A DNA stretch of 64,000 bases from Orbaceae bacterium lpD04 (GCA_036251935.1 CP133967.1:2826390-2890389), one strand, 5' to 3'. Numbered from the stretch's first letter, positions 20,670 to 36,257 are shown. A program made the numbers and translations. The notes: generated by a model not told the origin, from the letters alone.

Positions 20670-21659
20670 TTAGTCTTCAACAATACTTGCAGGCGGCCAA
20701 TTCTCAAGACGCATGCCTAGAGATAAACCACGAGAAGCGAGTACATCCTTAATTTCAGTAAGTGATTTCTTACCAAGATTAGGGGTTTTTAATAACTCAA
20801 CTTCAGTACGTTGAACTAAATCACCAATGTAATGAACTGCTTCTGCTTTTAAGCAGTTTGCAGATCGAACAGTTAATTCCAAGTCATCTACAGGTCGTAG
20901 TAAAATTGGATCAAATTCTGGTTTGTCTTCTTTTACTTCAGGTTGACGAATATCTCTTAAGTCAACAAAAGCTTCAAGTTGTTCAGCCAAAATTGTAGAG
21001 GCACGTCTAATTGACTCTTCAGGATCAATAGTTCCATTAGTTTCCATATCGATAACTAATTTATCTAAATCCGTACGCTGTTCAACACGGGCAGCTTCTA
21101 CAGAATATGCAATCCTGTCAATAGGACTGAAACAAGCATCAACTAATAAACGACCAATTGGACGTTCATCATCTTCAGCTCTAACTCGAGCAGAAGCGGG
21201 AACATATCCACGGCCTCGTTGTACACGAATACGCATACTAATTGAAGCATTAGCGTCAGTGAGATGACAGATCACAAGATCAGGATTGACGATTTCAACA
21301 TCACCATCATGAGTAATATCAGCAGCAGTAACAACACCCGCGCCAGATTTATTCACTGTAAGCATTACATCATCTTTGTTGTGTACTTTGATCGCCAATT
21401 TTTTCAAATTGAGAAGAATATCAAGCACATCTTCCTGGACGCCTTCTTTAGTACTGTATTCATGCAATACGCCATCGATCTCAACTTCCGTTACAGCACA
21501 TCCCGGCATTGATGATAATAAAATACGGCGCAGTGCATTGCCTAGTGTATGACCAAACCCTCGCTCAAGTGGCTCTAAAGTCACTTTCGCATGAGTATGA
21601 TTATATTGAACAACATCAACTAGGTGAGGTTTTAAAAACTCTGTTACAGAACCCTGCAT
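20670..21659 (-). CDS. rpoA: RpoA, RNA polymerase alpha subunit
   Basis: Assembly platform of RNA polymerase and contact for UP elements and activators. It has 329 residues, identical in length to E. coli. The N-terminal dimerisation domain carries [17 protein letters not shown]; a linker follows. The C-terminal domain (about 250-329) has the DNA-binding segment [16 protein letters not shown] and the second helix-hairpin-helix part [12 protein letters not shown]. It sits between rpsD and rplQ in the alpha operon. Confidence 0.98.
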   Translation of the reverse strand: MQGSVTEFLKPHLVDVVQYNHTHAKVTLEPLERGFGHTLGNALRRILLSSMPGCAVTEVEIDGVLHEYSTKEGVQEDVLDILLNLKKLAIKVHNKDDVMLTVNKSGAGVVTAADITHDGDVEIVNPDLVICHLTDANASISMRIRVQRGRGYVPASARVRAEDDERPIGRLLVDACFSPIDRIAYSVEAARVEQRTDLDKLVIDMETNGTIDPEESIRRASTILAEQLEAFVDLRDIRQPEVKEDKPEFDPILLRPVDDLELTVRSANCLKAEAVHYIGDLVQRTEVELLKTPNLGKKSLTEIKDVLASRGLSLGMRLENWPPASIVED

Positions 21660-21684
21660 TGTGTCCTCTCTTAAGTACTAAACT

Positions 21685-22305
21685 TTACTTAGAGTAAAGT
21701 TCAACAATCAAATGTTCATTGATGTCAGCAGATAAATCTGAGCGTTCAGGCATACGTTTAAATGTCCCTTCCATTTTACCGGCATCAACTTCTAACCAAG
21801 TCGGCTTCTCACGTTGTTCAGCTAATTCTAATGCTGCTTTAACTCGTGCTTGCTTTTTAGCTTTTTCACGAACACTAATCACATCTTCAGGTAAAACATT
21901 ATAAGAAGCGATATTCACAACATGACCATTAACTAATACAGCTTTATGGCTTACTAACTGACGAGATTCCGCACGAGTCGCACCAAATCCCATACGATAA
22001 ACAACGTTATCTAAACGAGATTCTAAAAGGTTTAATAGATTTTCACCTGTATTACCTTTGATTCGAGCTGCTTCTTTATAATAATTACGGAATTGTTTTT
22101 CTAAAATTCCATAAGTACGACGAACTTTTTGTTTTTCACGTAACTGAACACCATAATCAGATAAACGCGGTTTACGCGCACCATGCTGACCAGGAGCTTG
22201 TTCTAGCTTACATTTACTCTCTACCGCGCGAACACCTGATTTTAAAAATAAATCAGTACCTTCACGACGACTTAATTTGAGTTTTGGTCCCAAATATCTT
22301 GCCAT
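21685..22305 (-). CDS. rpsD: Ribosomal protein S4
   Basis: Primary 16S rRNA binder and, in E. coli, translational repressor of the alpha operon through the leader in front of rpsM. It has 206 residues starting [19 protein letters not shown]. The S4 RNA-binding domain lies about 96-160 ([15 protein letters not shown]). It is located between rpsK and rpoA; a matching leader is present upstream, so feedback control is likely conserved. Confidence 0.97.
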   Translation of the reverse strand: MARYLGPKLKLSRREGTDLFLKSGVRAVESKCKLEQAPGQHGARKPRLSDYGVQLREKQKVRRTYGILEKQFRNYYKEAARIKGNTGENLLNLLESRLDNVVYRMGFGATRAESRQLVSHKAVLVNGHVVNIASYNVLPEDVISVREKAKKQARVKAALELAEQREKPTWLEVDAGKMEGTFKRMPERSDLSADINEHLIVELYSK

Positions 22306-22339
22306 TTTCTTTCTCCAATAATCCTAAAACGCCAAGTGA

Positions 22340-22735
<396 letters not shown>

Positions 22736-22744
22736 TTACCCCGA

Positions 22745-23101
22745 TTATTTCTTGATAGGCTTACGCGGTCCCTTGCGGGTACGTGCGTTAGTCTTTGTAC
22801 GTTGTCCACGAACTGGAAGTCCACGGCGATGACGTATACCACGATAACAACCAAGGTCTAATAAACGCTTGATACTCATAGTCACTTCACGACGCAAATC
22901 ACCTTCAACAGTGAATTTTGCAACTTGTTCACGTAACTGTTCAATCTGATCTTCAGATAGTTCTCTGATCTTAACATGTTCATCAATACCCGCTTCTTTA
23001 CAAATTAACTTTGCACGAGTATTTCCGATACCATAAATCGCTTGCAATGCAATTACAGTATGTTGTTGATCAGGAATGTTAATGCCTGCGATACGGGCCA
23101 C
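22745..23101 (-). CDS. rpsM: Ribosomal protein S13
   Basis: Small-subunit head protein that forms bridges to the large subunit, 118 residues, starting [11 protein letters not shown] and ending GPRKPIKK. The start codon is GTG, preceded by AGGAG and the sequence GTGCATA, as in E. coli. The GTG lies within the region folded by the S4-binding leader, so it is the regulated start of the alpha operon. Confidence 0.97.
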   Translation of the reverse strand: MARIAGINIPDQQHTVIALQAIYGIGNTRAKLICKEAGIDEHVKIRELSEDQIEQLREQVAKFTVEGDLRREVTMSIKRLLDLGCYRGIRHRRGLPVRGQRTKTNARTRKGPRKPIKK

Positions 23102-23175
23102 TATGCACTCCTATTTGTTAATGTAAATATAATTTAGTCACCTTTATACCGAAAAGCCCGTTTTCAGGATACTCA
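23097..23175 (-). promoter_or_regulatory. Alpha operon leader, S4-binding ribosome-binding-site element
   Basis: On the minus strand the leader contains GTATCCTGAAAACGGGC followed by TTTTC and later AGGAGTGCATAGTG, which I recognise from the E. coli alpha operon pseudoknot bound by S4. The S4 gene is the third gene downstream. Fold not computed; recognition rests on sequence similarity and position. Confidence 0.75.
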
Positions 23176-23189
23176 AATAAAGGGACCTC

Positions 23190-23221
23190 AAAAAAATTAT
23201 AGGCTGGCTATTCTAGCCAGC
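23190..23221 (-). terminator. Hairpin with T run after rpmJ, spc terminator or attenuator
   Basis: On the minus strand arms GCTGGCTA and TAGCCAGC around a three-base loop, then CTATAA and seven T. It lies 60 bp past the rpmJ stop. The promoter candidate immediately upstream would start transcription inside the first arm. Confidence 0.7.
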
Positions 23222-23224
23222 TTT

Positions 23225-23252
23225 ACTATACTTTGGCAAGTAAAAAATGCAA
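23225..23252 (-). promoter_or_regulatory. Promoter candidate for the alpha operon
   Basis: On the minus strand, -35 TTGCAT, a 16-base spacer and -10 TATAGT. The same -35 hexamer and spacer length occur in the S10 promoter at 34154-34181. Start of transcription is predicted near 23218, within the hairpin that follows rpmJ, giving an S4 leader of about 115 bases. Confidence 0.55.
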
Positions 23253-23279
23253 AAGTACAACATCAAAGGTCAAACTATA

Positions 23280-23393
23280 TTAACCTTGACGTTGTTTATG
23301 CTTACCTTCAATACAGATGACACGAACAACGCCATCTCGTTTGATGATTTTACAATTTCTGCATAACTTCTTGACTGAAGCACGAACTTTCAT
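23280..23393 (-). CDS. rpmJ: Ribosomal protein L36
   Basis: Tiny zinc-binding large-subunit protein, 37 residues, reading [15 protein letters not shown] and ending GKHKQRQG. The zinc ligands CxxC (11, 14), Cys27 and His32 are present, so it is the C-plus form. It is one residue shorter than the 38-residue E. coli protein in the segment after Cys27. Last gene of the spc operon, after secY. Confidence 0.96.
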   Translation of the reverse strand: MKVRASVKKLCRNCKIIKRDGVVRVICIEGKHKQRQG

Positions 23394-23419
23394 GTTATTT
23401 CTCCGTAACTTCTGCTTGC

Positions 23420-24763
23420 TTATCGGCCATAGCCTTTAAGGTTTGCTTTCTTTAAAACTGACTCATAACGATTTGGCATCATTAGAGTCTGTACTTGTGC
23501 CATAAAATCCATGATTACAACTACAACAATTAATAAAGATGTTCCACCAAATTGCACTGGAATCTTCATTGCTGAAGTCATAAACATTGGAACTAAACAA
23601 ACAAAGGTAATATAAAGTGCACCAACTAGTGTTAAACGAGTCATGACTTTATCAATATATTTAGCCGTTTGTTCACCTGGGCGAATTCCTGGAATAAATG
23701 CGCCTGATTTTTTTAGTTGATCAGCAGTTTCACGAGGATTAAATACCAATGCCGTGTAAAAGAAACAGAAAAAGATAATCGCAGCAGCATAAAGAATTAA
23801 ATATAGCGGCTGGTCATGAGACAAATACTGTCCTATAACAACAAAAATATAACGCCAACCTTCTCCATCACCTTGTAACCAAGATGCCATCATTGCTGGT
23901 AACATAATGATCGTTGAAGCAAAAATTGCTGGAATAACTCCGGCCATATTTATCTTCAAAGGTAAATGAGTACTTTGAGCAGCATAGACTCGGCGACCTT
24001 GCTGACGCTGAGCATAGTTAACAACAATACGTCGTTGACCACGTTCAACAAACACAACAAAATAGGTAATACCAATAACGAGTGCTGCCACAACTAATAA
24101 TAACAGGGGATGCAATTCTCCTAAACGAGCTTTTGCAATAGTTTCACCGATAGCATGAGGAAGACCAGCAACAATACCTGCAAAAATAATAATTGAGATA
24201 CCATTACCAACTCCTCTTTCGGTAATTTGTTCACCTAGCCACATTAGAAACATAGTGCCAGTAACTAAACTTACTGAGGCGATAAAATAAAAAGAGAAGC
24301 CAGGATTAATCACTACTTGACCAAACCCTGGGATCTGAGGCAAACCAGTTGCAATTCCAACAGCCTGAACAATCGCAAGTACTAATGTACCATAACGAGT
24401 ATACTGACTGATTTTTTTACGACCAGATTCACCTTCTTTTTTCAACTCTGCAAGTTTAGGATTAATTGCCGTCAATAACTGCACAATAATTGAAGCAGAA
24501 ATATAAGGCATGATACCTAATGCAAAAATTGAAGCTCGGCTTAACGCACCACCTGAGAACATATTGAACATGCCAATAATACCATTATTACTCGCAGCTT
24601 GTGAGAGTAAATTGGTTAACGCCTCAGTGTCGATACCAGGAACGGGAATAAAAGAACCAATACGGAAAACAATAAGCGCTACAAGAACAAATAGTAATCG
24701 TCTTTTTAGCTCACCGCTACCGCCTCTTGTGCTTTGAAAATCTAATCCTGGTTGCTTTGCCAT
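23420..24763 (-). CDS. secY: SecY, protein translocase channel subunit
   Basis: Ten-helix inner-membrane channel of the SecYEG translocon. It has 447 residues (E. coli 443). It starts [15 protein letters not shown]; the plug and TM2 region carry [20 protein letters not shown], and the cytoplasmic SecA/ribosome-binding loop carries [19 protein letters not shown]. The last loop has [19 protein letters not shown]. It sits between rplO and rpmJ in the spc operon. Confidence 0.97.
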   Translation of the reverse strand: MAKQPGLDFQSTRGGSGELKRRLLFVLVALIVFRIGSFIPVPGIDTEALTNLLSQAASNNGIIGMFNMFSGGALSRASIFALGIMPYISASIIVQLLTAINPKLAELKKEGESGRKKISQYTRYGTLVLAIVQAVGIATGLPQIPGFGQVVINPGFSFYFIASVSLVTGTMFLMWLGEQITERGVGNGISIIIFAGIVAGLPHAIGETIAKARLGELHPLLLLVVAALVIGITYFVVFVERGQRRIVVNYAQRQQGRRVYAAQSTHLPLKINMAGVIPAIFASTIIMLPAMMASWLQGDGEGWRYIFVVIGQYLSHDQPLYLILYAAAIIFFCFFYTALVFNPRETADQLKKSGAFIPGIRPGEQTAKYIDKVMTRLTLVGALYITFVCLVPMFMTSAMKIPVQFGGTSLLIVVVVIMDFMAQVQTLMMPNRYESVLKKANLKGYGR

Positions 24764-24771
24764 CTTTCCAA

Positions 24772-25206
24772 TTATTCCTCGATTTTTCCACCAGCGGCTT
24801 CAATTGCAGCTTTCGCGCCTTTACTTACACGAATTCCACGAATTGTTACTGGTTTGCTAATCTCACCTGCTAACATAATTTTTGCAAATTCAATTTGTGA
24901 ACTAATCACATTTGCGGCTTTAAGCGAATTTAAATCTACAACATCACCTTCAACTTTCATTAAATCAGAAAGACGAATCTCCGTTGTAACTAAGGATTTA
25001 CGCGAAGTAAAACCAAATTTAGGCAAACGACGATACAATGGCATTTGACCACCCTCGAAGCCACGACGAACGCCGCCACCTGAACGAGAGTTTTGGCCTT
25101 TAACACCACGACCACCAGTTTTACCTAATCCAGAACCGATTCCTCGTCCTAGACGCTTACCGACAGGTTTTGAACCCTCAGCAGGAGATAAAGTATTTAA
25201 ACGCAT
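24772..25206 (-). CDS. rplO: Ribosomal protein L15
   Basis: Late-assembling large-subunit protein, 144 residues, same as E. coli. The Gly/Arg-rich N-terminal half ([19 protein letters not shown]) threads into 23S rRNA. Six bp after rpmD and 8 bp before secY in the spc operon. Confidence 0.97.
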   Translation of the reverse strand: MRLNTLSPAEGSKPVGKRLGRGIGSGLGKTGGRGVKGQNSRSGGGVRRGFEGGQMPLYRRLPKFGFTSRKSLVTTEIRLSDLMKVEGDVVDLNSLKAANVISSQIEFAKIMLAGEISKPVTIRGIRVSKGAKAAIEAAGGKIEE

Positions 25207-25212
25207 TACCTA

Positions 25213-25392
25213 TTACTCCTCTACTTTGACCATGTAATGAACTTGGCTTACCATACCGCGCATTGAAGGTGTATCTTCACGTTCAACAGTATGACCAATC
25301 CCACGTAATCCTAAACCGCGTAGCGTAGCTTTATGCTTCGGTAAGCGACCAATCGAACTACGAGTTTGTGTAATTTTAATCATTTTTGACAT
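25213..25392 (-). CDS. rpmD: Ribosomal protein L30
   Basis: Small large-subunit protein, 59 residues, beginning [20 protein letters not shown] with the typical [11 protein letters not shown] core. It lies between rpsE and rplO with 6-bp gaps on both sides, the invariant spc order. Confidence 0.96.
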   Translation of the reverse strand: MSKMIKITQTRSSIGRLPKHKATLRGLGLRGIGHTVEREDTPSMRGMVSQVHYMVKVEE

Positions 25393-25398
25393 GGTGAA

Positions 25399-25908
<510 letters not shown>

Positions 25909-25913
25909 CTACC

Positions 25914-26267
25914 TTAGAACTGTAGGCCAGCTTCGCGAGCAGCATCTGCTAGCGCCTGAACTCGACCATGATATTGGAAACCAGAACGGTCGAAAGAAAT
26001 TACTTTAATATCTTTCGCCAATGCGCGCTCAGCAATAGCTTTACCTACAGCTTGCGCAGCTTCTTTATTTCCTGTGTATTTTAAATTTTCACTGATAGCT
26101 TTTTCTAATGTAGAAGCGGCTGCCAGTACTTCAGATCCGTTTGGTGCAATAATTTGCGCATAGATATGGCGCGGAGTACGGTGAATAACAAGGCGAGTAG
26201 CCAATAATTCACGCATCTTTGCTCGCGCTTTTGTTGCACGACGGATTCGAGCTGATTTCTTATCCAT
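25914..26267 (-). CDS. rplR: Ribosomal protein L18
   Basis: 5S rRNA-binding protein of the central protuberance, 117 residues, as in E. coli. Starts [18 protein letters not shown] and ends [17 protein letters not shown]. It follows rplF after 9 bp in the spc operon. Confidence 0.97.
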   Translation of the reverse strand: MDKKSARIRRATKARAKMRELLATRLVIHRTPRHIYAQIIAPNGSEVLAAASTLEKAISENLKYTGNKEAAQAVGKAIAERALAKDIKVISFDRSGFQYHGRVQALADAAREAGLQF

Positions 26268-26276
26268 AGTGTTACC

Positions 26277-26810
26277 TTACTTCTTCTTAGCTTCTTTAGT
26301 ACGCACGACTTCGTCGGCGTAACGAACACCTTTACCTTTATAAGGTTCAGGACGACGATAAGCACGGATATCTGCTGCTACTTGTCCGATCAACTGTTTA
26401 TCAGCACTTTTCAGAATGATTTCAGTTTGAGAAGGACACTCAGCAGTTACACCTGCAGGTAATTGGTGCTCAATTGGATGTGAAAACCCAAGAGATAAAC
26501 CAATAGCATTACCTTTAAGTTGTGCACGATAACCGACACCAACTAGCTGAAGTTTTTTAGTGAATCCGTCAGTAACACCAACTACCATTGAATTAATAAG
26601 TGCTCGTGCGGTTCCTGCTTGAGCCCAAGCATCAGATACGCCTTCACGTGGAGAAAATTTAATCACTCCATCTTCTTGATTAATAACAACAGCATCATTA
26701 ATTGAACGAGATAACTCGCCATTTTTACCTTTAATCGAAATTACCTGACCGTTGAGTTTTACCTCTACGCCAGCAGGAATAACGACAGGTGCTTTAGCAA
26801 CACGAGACAT
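26277..26810 (-). CDS. rplF: Ribosomal protein L6
   Basis: Large-subunit protein near the factor-binding site, 177 residues. Starts [19 protein letters not shown], with the C-terminal [13 protein letters not shown] signature. Twin L6 domains of about 80 residues each. Spc operon, between rpsH and rplR. Confidence 0.97.
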   Translation of the reverse strand: MSRVAKAPVVIPAGVEVKLNGQVISIKGKNGELSRSINDAVVINQEDGVIKFSPREGVSDAWAQAGTARALINSMVVGVTDGFTKKLQLVGVGYRAQLKGNAIGLSLGFSHPIEHQLPAGVTAECPSQTEIILKSADKQLIGQVAADIRAYRRPEPYKGKGVRYADEVVRTKEAKKK

Positions 26811-26821
26811 TTTTTTCTCCC

Positions 26822-27214
<393 letters not shown>

Positions 27215-27231
27215 CTATAAAACTCCTCTGA

Positions 27232-27537
27232 TTACCAACTTGCCTTTCTAAGACCAGGAATCTCGCCACGCATGGCAGTTTCACGGACCTTAATACGGCT
27301 TAGACCAAACTTACGAAGGACGCCATGAGGACGACCCGTTTGACGACAACGATTACGTTGACGTGATGGACTAGAATCTCGAGGAAGCGTTTGCAATTTA
27401 AGCACTGCATTCCAACGATCTTCATCTGTTGAATTTAAATCAGAGATGATCGCTTTTAATTCTTGACGCTTTGCAAAGTATCTATTTGCTAGCTTTACGC
27501 GTTTTTTATCACGCTCAATCATTGATTGTTTAGCCAT
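27232..27537 (-). CDS. rpsN: Ribosomal protein S14
   Basis: Small-subunit head protein, 101 residues. This is the long, zinc-free form without CxxC pairs, carrying [20 protein letters not shown]. It follows rplE after 15 bp in the spc operon. Confidence 0.97.
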   Translation of the reverse strand: MAKQSMIERDKKRVKLANRYFAKRQELKAIISDLNSTDEDRWNAVLKLQTLPRDSSPSRQRNRCRQTGRPHGVLRKFGLSRIKVRETAMRGEIPGLRKASW

Positions 27538-27552
27538 TAGTTTACCCTACCT

Positions 27553-28092
27553 TTACTTACGAAATGGGAAGTTAAAGGCTGATAATAACGCTCGGCCTTC
27601 TTCATCTGATTGTGCGGTAGTGGTGATAGTAATATCTAAACCACGAACACGATCGACTTTATCATAATCGATTTCAGGGAAAACGATTTGTTCACGTATA
27701 CCCATACTGTAGTTACCACGACCATCAAAAGATTTTGCGCTTAAACCACGAAAATCTCGAGTACGAGGTAATGCAATATAAACAAAACGCTCAAAAAATT
27801 CCCACATACGCTCGCCGCGTAAAGTCACTTTACAACCAATAGGATACCCTTGACGGATTTTAAAACCAGCAACTGATTTGCGTGCTTTAGTGACTAGTGG
27901 TTTTTGACCACTGATTGCAGCTAAATCTGCAACCGCGTTATCTAATAATTTCTTATCAGTTATCGCTTCACCGACACCCATATTCAAGGTGATCTTTTCT
28001 ATCCGAGGGACTTGCATGACAGATTTGTAGCCAAACTGTTCTTTCAGTTTATTTACTACCTGTTCATTGTAGTGATCATGCAGTTTCGCCAT
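27553..28092 (-). CDS. rplE: Ribosomal protein L5
   Basis: 5S rRNA-binding protein that touches P-site tRNA, 179 residues as in E. coli. The start is the ATG at 28092 ([16 protein letters not shown]). An in-frame upstream start at 28155 would run through rplX and add unrelated residues, so it is rejected. Core motif [14 protein letters not shown] is intact. In E. coli S8 represses translation at this gene's start. Confidence 0.96.
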   Translation of the reverse strand: MAKLHDHYNEQVVNKLKEQFGYKSVMQVPRIEKITLNMGVGEAITDKKLLDNAVADLAAISGQKPLVTKARKSVAGFKIRQGYPIGCKVTLRGERMWEFFERFVYIALPRTRDFRGLSAKSFDGRGNYSMGIREQIVFPEIDYDKVDRVRGLDITITTTAQSDEEGRALLSAFNFPFRK

Positions 28093-28105
28093 CGTACACT
28101 CCAAA

Positions 28106-28420
28106 TTACTTAATTGTTTCATTAGTAGACTTATAGAAGCGGACTTTTTTGCCATCTTCCATACGAAAGCCTACGCGATCTGCTTTACCTGTAGCATCAT
28201 TGTAGATTGCGACGTTAGAAACGTTAATTGCCGCTTCTTTCTCAACAATTCCACCATCTTGGTTTAATGCTGGTACTGGTTTTTGGTGTTTTTTCACCAA
28301 ATTAATACCTTCAACAACCACTTTGCCAGTAGACAAAACACTTTTAACTTTACCGCGTTTACCTTTATCTTTACCAGTTAACACGATAACTTCATCTTCT
28401 CGACGGATTTTCGCTGCCAT
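28106..28420 (-). CDS. rplX: Ribosomal protein L24
   Basis: Assembly-initiator protein of the large subunit, 104 residues, starting [20 protein letters not shown] (KOW motif at the N terminus). It lies between rplN (10 bp) and rplE (13 bp) in the spc operon. Confidence 0.96.
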   Translation of the reverse strand: MAAKIRREDEVIVLTGKDKGKRGKVKSVLSTGKVVVEGINLVKKHQKPVPALNQDGGIVEKEAAINVSNVAIYNDATGKADRVGFRMEDGKKVRFYKSTNETIK

Positions 28421-28430
28421 TACCCGCTCC

Positions 28431-28892
<462 letters not shown>

Positions 28893-28908
28893 TTATATGA
28901 GGGTGCAC

Positions 28909-28917
28909 AGTATAACA
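28909..28917 (-). promoter_or_regulatory. Extended -10 promoter of the spc operon
   Basis: On the minus strand TGT plus TATACT forms an extended -10 element, about 110 bases upstream of rplN. The -35 region is weak, as is common with extended -10 promoters. It follows the S10 operon terminator, so the spc operon can be transcribed separately. Confidence 0.6.
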
Positions 28918-28943
28918 CCACTAAAATAAAATGGGTAGTATAA

Positions 28944-28970
28944 AATAAACGGCTATTACAGCCGTTTATT
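28944..28970 (-). terminator. Terminator of the S10 operon after rpsQ
   Basis: Perfect 11-base arms AATAAACGGCT and AGCCGTTTATT around a five-base loop, followed on the minus strand by TTAT. It lies 30 bp past the rpsQ stop and before the spc promoter. Confidence 0.72.
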
Positions 28971-28999
28971 TTATTATGTACAGTTTTCAATCAAAAAGA

Positions 29000-29254
29000 T
29001 TAGATAACTGCTTTTTCTACGATTCGAACTAGAGTCCAAGACTTAGTCTTAGATAATGGACGACACTCTTTAATTTCAACAGTATCACCAATACCACACT
29101 CATTATTCTCATCATGTACATGCAATTTAGTCGTACGTTTAATGAACTTACCATATAATGGATGTTTCACTTTACGTTCGATAGTAACAGTAATAGATTT
29201 ATCCATTTTGTCACTAATAACACGACCTTGCTGAGTACGAATATTATCAGTCAT
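29000..29254 (-). CDS. rpsQ: Ribosomal protein S17
   Basis: Small-subunit OB-fold protein, 84 residues as in E. coli, containing [14 protein letters not shown] and [18 protein letters not shown]. Its ATG overlaps the rpmC stop by one base. Last gene of the S10 operon. Confidence 0.97.
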   Translation of the reverse strand: MTDNIRTQQGRVISDKMDKSITVTIERKVKHPLYGKFIKRTTKLHVHDENNECGIGDTVEIKECRPLSKTKSWTLVRIVEKAVI

Positions 29255-29445
29255 TACGCACCCGCCTTTTCAGTTAGTAACGTTTTAACTCGTGCAATAT
29301 TACGACGCACTTGTTTAACTACATGAGTTTGTTGTAACTGACCGCCTGCCAACTGCATACGTAAATTAAATTGTTCACGTAATAAGTTTAGAAGTTCAGT
29401 ATTTAACTCTTCAACGCTTTTTTCGCGTAGCTCTTTTGCTTTCAT
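29254..29445 (-). CDS. rpmC: Ribosomal protein L29
   Basis: Small helical protein near the exit tunnel, 63 residues, starting [19 protein letters not shown]. It begins directly after the rplP stop with no gap and overlaps rpsQ by one base, indicating coupled translation. Confidence 0.97.
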   Translation of the reverse strand: MKAKELREKSVEELNTELLNLLREQFNLRMQLAGGQLQQTHVVKQVRRNIARVKTLLTEKAGA

Positions 29446-30927
<1,482 letters not shown>

Positions 30928-30931
30928 CTAC

Positions 30932-32071
<1,140 letters not shown>

Positions 32072-32374
32072 TTACTCAGTGACGCCCGCAAGGTCTAAAT
32101 TCTGACCTTCCGCTAAAGTGACGTAAGCTTTTTTCCAGTCGCTTCGACGACCGACTTGTTGACCACGACGTTTTACTTTACCTTTTACAACTAAAGTATT
32201 TACATCGTTTACCTTAACTTCAAATAGTTGTTCAACTGCGGCTTTGATCTCTTTCTTAGTAGCATCTTTAGCAACTTTTAACACTAATGTGTTTGCTTTC
32301 TCCATTGAAAGAGATGCTTTTTCAGAAACATGTGGTGCACGCAGGACTTTTAGCAGACGCTCTTCACGAATCAT
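32072..32374 (-). CDS. rplW: Ribosomal protein L23
   Basis: Exit-tunnel protein and docking site for trigger factor and SRP, 100 residues as in E. coli. Starts [20 protein letters not shown]. Its ATG overlaps the rplD stop (ATGA), a coupling conserved in gammaproteobacteria. Confidence 0.97.
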   Translation of the reverse strand: MIREERLLKVLRAPHVSEKASLSMEKANTLVLKVAKDATKKEIKAAVEQLFEVKVNDVNTLVVKGKVKRRGQQVGRRSDWKKAYVTLAEGQNLDLAGVTE

Positions 32375-32988
32375 GCTACTTTCTCCTCTGCTAACATTGC
32401 CTCAACTTGTTTCACTGCATCAACAGTCATGAGAACTTTTTCAAACGCTATTAAGCTAACTGGATCAATACCGGCAACATCACGAACATCTACTTTATAG
32501 ATATTACGTGAAGCTAAGAAAAGATTTTCATCAACTTCAGAAGTAATAATCAATACATCGTTAAGATCCATTGATTTTAACTTTTCAGTTAATAATTTTG
32601 TCTTAGGTGCTTCTACAGTGAACTTCTCAACCACGATTAAACGCTCTTGACGCACTAATTCAGAGAAAATACTCTTTAATGCACCACGATACATTTTACG
32701 GTTAACTTTTTGACTATGATCCTGATTCTTAGCAGCAAATGTTACACCACCGCTACGCCAGATTGGGCTCTTAACAGAACCTGCACGAGCACGACCAGAA
32801 CCTTTTTGACGCCATGGTTTTTTGCCTGAACCAGCAACTTCAGCACGAGTTTTTTGAGCACGAGTTCCTTGACGAGCCCCTGATGCATATGCAACAACAA
32901 CTTGATGAACTAATGCTTCATTAAAATCACGTCCGAAGGTAGTTTCAGAAACAGAGATCGCTTGCGCGTCTTTAACTACTAATTCCAT
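32371..32988 (-). CDS. rplD: Ribosomal protein L4
   Basis: Large-subunit protein whose loop reaches the tunnel constriction; in E. coli it also represses its own operon at transcription and translation through the S10 leader. From the ATG at 32988 ([19 protein letters not shown]) it has 205 residues (E. coli 201). An upstream in-frame start at 33063 would run into rplC and is rejected. The tunnel loop [19 protein letters not shown] is present. Confidence 0.96.
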   Translation of the reverse strand: MELVVKDAQAISVSETTFGRDFNEALVHQVVVAYASGARQGTRAQKTRAEVAGSGKKPWRQKGSGRARAGSVKSPIWRSGGVTFAAKNQDHSQKVNRKMYRGALKSIFSELVRQERLIVVEKFTVEAPKTKLLTEKLKSMDLNDVLIITSEVDENLFLASRNIYKVDVRDVAGIDPVSLIAFEKVLMTVDAVKQVEAMLAEEKVA

Positions 32989-33004
32989 TTCACTCTCCTC
33001 GACG

Positions 33005-33631
33005 TTAAGCTTTAATCGCTGGTTTAACAATAACGTCACTATTGATTGCGCCAGGCACAGCACCTTTAATTAATAAAAGGTTACGCTCTGCATCTACACG
33101 AACAATATCTAAGTTTTGAACAGTTACACGTTCATTACCTAAGTGACCTGCCATTTTACGACCTTTGAACACTTTACCAGGAGTTTGGTTTTGACCAATA
33201 GAACCATGCCCACGGTGTGCCAAAGAGTTACCATGAGTAGCATCTTGAGTACGGAAATTCCAACGTTTAACAACGCCAGCAAATCCTTTACCTTTTGATG
33301 TACCAGTAACATCCACTTTTTTAACGTCAGTAAAAATATCGACATTAATGCTTTGACCTGCTGCGAATTCACCATCTTCAAAACGGAATTCCCATAGACC
33401 ACGGCCAGCTTCAACGCCAGCTTTTGCAAAATGTCCTGCATCAGGTTTACTTACACGGCTAGCTTTTTTGCTACCAGTAGTAATCTGAACAGCTTTATAA
33501 CCATCGTTTTCAATTGTCTTAACTTGAGTAACGCGGTTTGCTTCAACTTCAATTACGGTGACAGGAATAGAAACACCTTCTTCTGTGAAGATTCGTGTCA
33601 TTCCTACTTTTCGACCGACTAAACCAATCAT
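33005..33631 (-). CDS. rplC: Ribosomal protein L3
   Basis: Early-assembly large-subunit protein reaching the peptidyl transferase centre, 208 residues (E. coli 209). It contains [19 protein letters not shown], including the Gln that PrmB methylates in E. coli. Second gene of the S10 operon. Confidence 0.97.
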   Translation of the reverse strand: MIGLVGRKVGMTRIFTEEGVSIPVTVIEVEANRVTQVKTIENDGYKAVQITTGSKKASRVSKPDAGHFAKAGVEAGRGLWEFRFEDGEFAAGQSINVDIFTDVKKVDVTGTSKGKGFAGVVKRWNFRTQDATHGNSLAHRGHGSIGQNQTPGKVFKGRKMAGHLGNERVTVQNLDIVRVDAERNLLLIKGAVPGAINSDVIVKPAIKA

Positions 33632-33664
33632 TGTATCAACCTCTCAATCCTTACCAGCTCAGGA

Positions 33665-34147
<483 letters not shown>

Positions 34148-34153
34148 GGATTT

Positions 34154-34181
34154 ATTATACGTAAATTATTTGATGATGCAA
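34154..34181 (-). promoter_or_regulatory. Sigma-70 promoter of the S10 operon
   Basis: On the minus strand, -35 TTGCAT (34181-34176), a 16-base spacer and a perfect -10 TATAAT (34159-34154). Start predicted near 34147. The rest of the gap up to 34358 must hold the promoter of the divergent permease. Confidence 0.75.
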
Positions 34182-34358
34182 GTGCTAATCACAAGAAATT
34201 CTTTATCAGAGTAACTTTTAATAAAAAAATAACTTTATAATAAATAACTAATTTTAAACATCTAATACACCATAAATAATTCGATTTCATGAATAAATAT
34301 GATAAACTTTCGGCTAAATAACACATAATTCTTACTGTGAAAGTAACCTGTGAAACCG

Positions 34359-36257
34359 ATGGAACAATTACATAGCCTCTACCAAAGTATTATTGCATTG
34401 CTTCCAAACTCAATTCTTATTCACGGACAACTCATTTGCGTATCTCTGCTACTGCTAGTTGTCATCTTCCTTTTTTCCTTCAGCAAATTACGTATGGACG
34501 TCATTGCTATTTTTGCGATAACCGCCATAATTATCACAGGTATATTATCGCCGGTTGAAGCTTTGTCTGGATTTAGTGACCCAAACATTGTTCTAATTGC
34601 ACTATTATTTATTATTGGTGAAAGCTTAGTTAGAACCGGTATATCGTATCAAATGAGTGAATTTATTCTAAAGGCAGCGGGTAAAAATGATATCCGAATT
34701 ATTGCGCTTATTATGCTCAGTGTTGCATTGCTAGGATCAGTCATGAGTTCTACGGGCGTTGTAGCAATTTTTATCCCGGTTGTGATTAGTATTGCTAATC
34801 GTTCAGGGATCCATGTCAAAAAACTCATGATGCCATTATGTATTGCAGCATTAATTAGCGGCATGATGACATTAGTTGCAACTGCGCCTAACTTAGTTGT
34901 TAATAGTGAGCTTGAACGGGCAAACTTACAACAATTTGGTTTCTTCTCAATTACGCCCATCGGACTTGGTGTATTAATTATCGGTTTAATTTACTGTTTA
35001 ATTAGTCGAAACTGGTTAATTTCACCAAAACAAGCTCAAGAAGCGCAATCACAGCCTAAAAGACGCAAAATAACGGACTTAATTAAAGACTATAAACTTA
35101 CAGGCCGTGCACACCGCGCACAAATATTAATAGGCTCCCCATTAGTTGGACGAACAATCAACTCTTTACATTTAAGAAGTAAAGAAGGGGTAAATGTCAT
35201 TGGTATTGAACGATGGCGTAAATTTCGTAAAGTGCTAATTCCAGTTAATACTGCCGCAGAATTTAGGGAAAATGACGTATTACTCTTTGATTTTGAACAC
35301 GCAGAAGCTGAGTATCGACAATTTTTAACCAATAATTTACTTGAACCTAAAATTTTACGCGGTGAATATTTTTCTGAACAAGTCAAAGAAGTCGGAATGG
35401 CTGAAGTTGCCATCTTACCTGAATCATCACTTTATGGTAAAACGTTAAATGAAATCGACTTTCGTAGTAAATATTTCTTAACTGTAATTGGAATTTGGCG
35501 TAATCACGCCCCACTAGAATCTGATAACTTATTCGCAGAAAAACTCGAAATTAGTGACACACTACTCGTTTGTGGTGACTGGGGCTCTATTCGTAAGTTA
35601 CAAGCTAAAACGACAGACTTTGTCGTATTAGATTTCCCTGCCGAGATTGACGATGTCGCACCAGCAAGTTCGCAAGCGGTGCCTGCCCTTATTAATTTAG
35701 CAATAATGATCACCTTAATGGTCAGTGGTATAGTCCCTAATGTGGTTGCAGCTCTCATCGCTTGCCTACTGATGGGTGCAACTCGCTGCATTGACATGAC
35801 AAGTGCCTATAAATCGATTCATTGGCCAAGCTTAATTTTAATAATCGGTATGATGCCATTTGCCATTGCACTAAATAAAACAGGTGGTATTGCTTTAATC
35901 ACTGACCTATTAAAAAATAACTTACACGATTATGGCCCTTATGTTGCGCTAACATTTATATTTCTACTCTGTTCTGGCGTTGGCTTATTTATAACCAATA
36001 CCGCTACCGCAATATTAATTGCGCCAATTGCAATTAACGTTGCGTTAGATTTAGGTTATTCACCTTATCCTTTTGCCATGACAGTCGCGATTGCAACATC
36101 AGCATCGTTTATCACACCGGTTTCATCACCAATTAAAACTATGATTGTAGCTCCCGGAGGATACAGCTTTAGTGATTTTGTTAAAGTTGGCGTGCCATTA
36201 ACATTTTTAGTACTATTGGCGGATCTGTTATTAGTTCCGATATTCTTTCCTTTTTAG
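34359..36257 (+). CDS. yfbS: YfbS-type SLC13/DASS permease with TrkA-C domains
   Basis: Inner-membrane transporter of the divalent anion:Na+ symporter superfamily; the substrate of YfbS is not established. The ATG at 34359 gives 632 residues; a GTG at 34350 is an alternative start. About five or six helices carry LSGFSDPNIVLIALLFIIGE and MSSTGVVAIFIPVV. A soluble insert (about 220-435) follows with two RCK/TrkA-C-like repeats (GRTINSLHLRSKEGVNVIGI, GKTLNEIDFRSKYFLTVIGI), then the second membrane half with ITPVSSPIKTMI. It is transcribed divergently from the S10 operon. Confidence 0.88.
   Translation: MEQLHSLYQSIIALLPNSILIHGQLICVSLLLLVVIFLFSFSKLRMDVIAIFAITAIIITGILSPVEALSGFSDPNIVLIALLFIIGESLVRTGISYQMSEFILKAAGKNDIRIIALIMLSVALLGSVMSSTGVVAIFIPVVISIANRSGIHVKKLMMPLCIAALISGMMTLVATAPNLVVNSELERANLQQFGFFSITPIGLGVLIIGLIYCLISRNWLISPKQAQEAQSQPKRRKITDLIKDYKLTGRAHRAQILIGSPLVGRTINSLHLRSKEGVNVIGIERWRKFRKVLIPVNTAAEFRENDVLLFDFEHAEAEYRQFLTNNLLEPKILRGEYFSEQVKEVGMAEVAILPESSLYGKTLNEIDFRSKYFLTVIGIWRNHAPLESDNLFAEKLEISDTLLVCGDWGSIRKLQAKTTDFVVLDFPAEIDDVAPASSQAVPALINLAIMITLMVSGIVPNVVAALIACLLMGATRCIDMTSAYKSIHWPSLILIIGMMPFAIALNKTGGIALITDLLKNNLHDYGPYVALTFIFLLCSGVGLFITNTATAILIAPIAINVALDLGYSPYPFAMTVAIATSASFITPVSSPIKTMIVAPGGYSFSDFVKVGVPLTFLVLLADLLLVPIFFPF

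Noticed and set aside
28093..28155. N-terminal extension of rplE
   Set aside because: The extra residues overlap rplX and are not part of L5; the ATG at 28092 gives the standard 179 residues.
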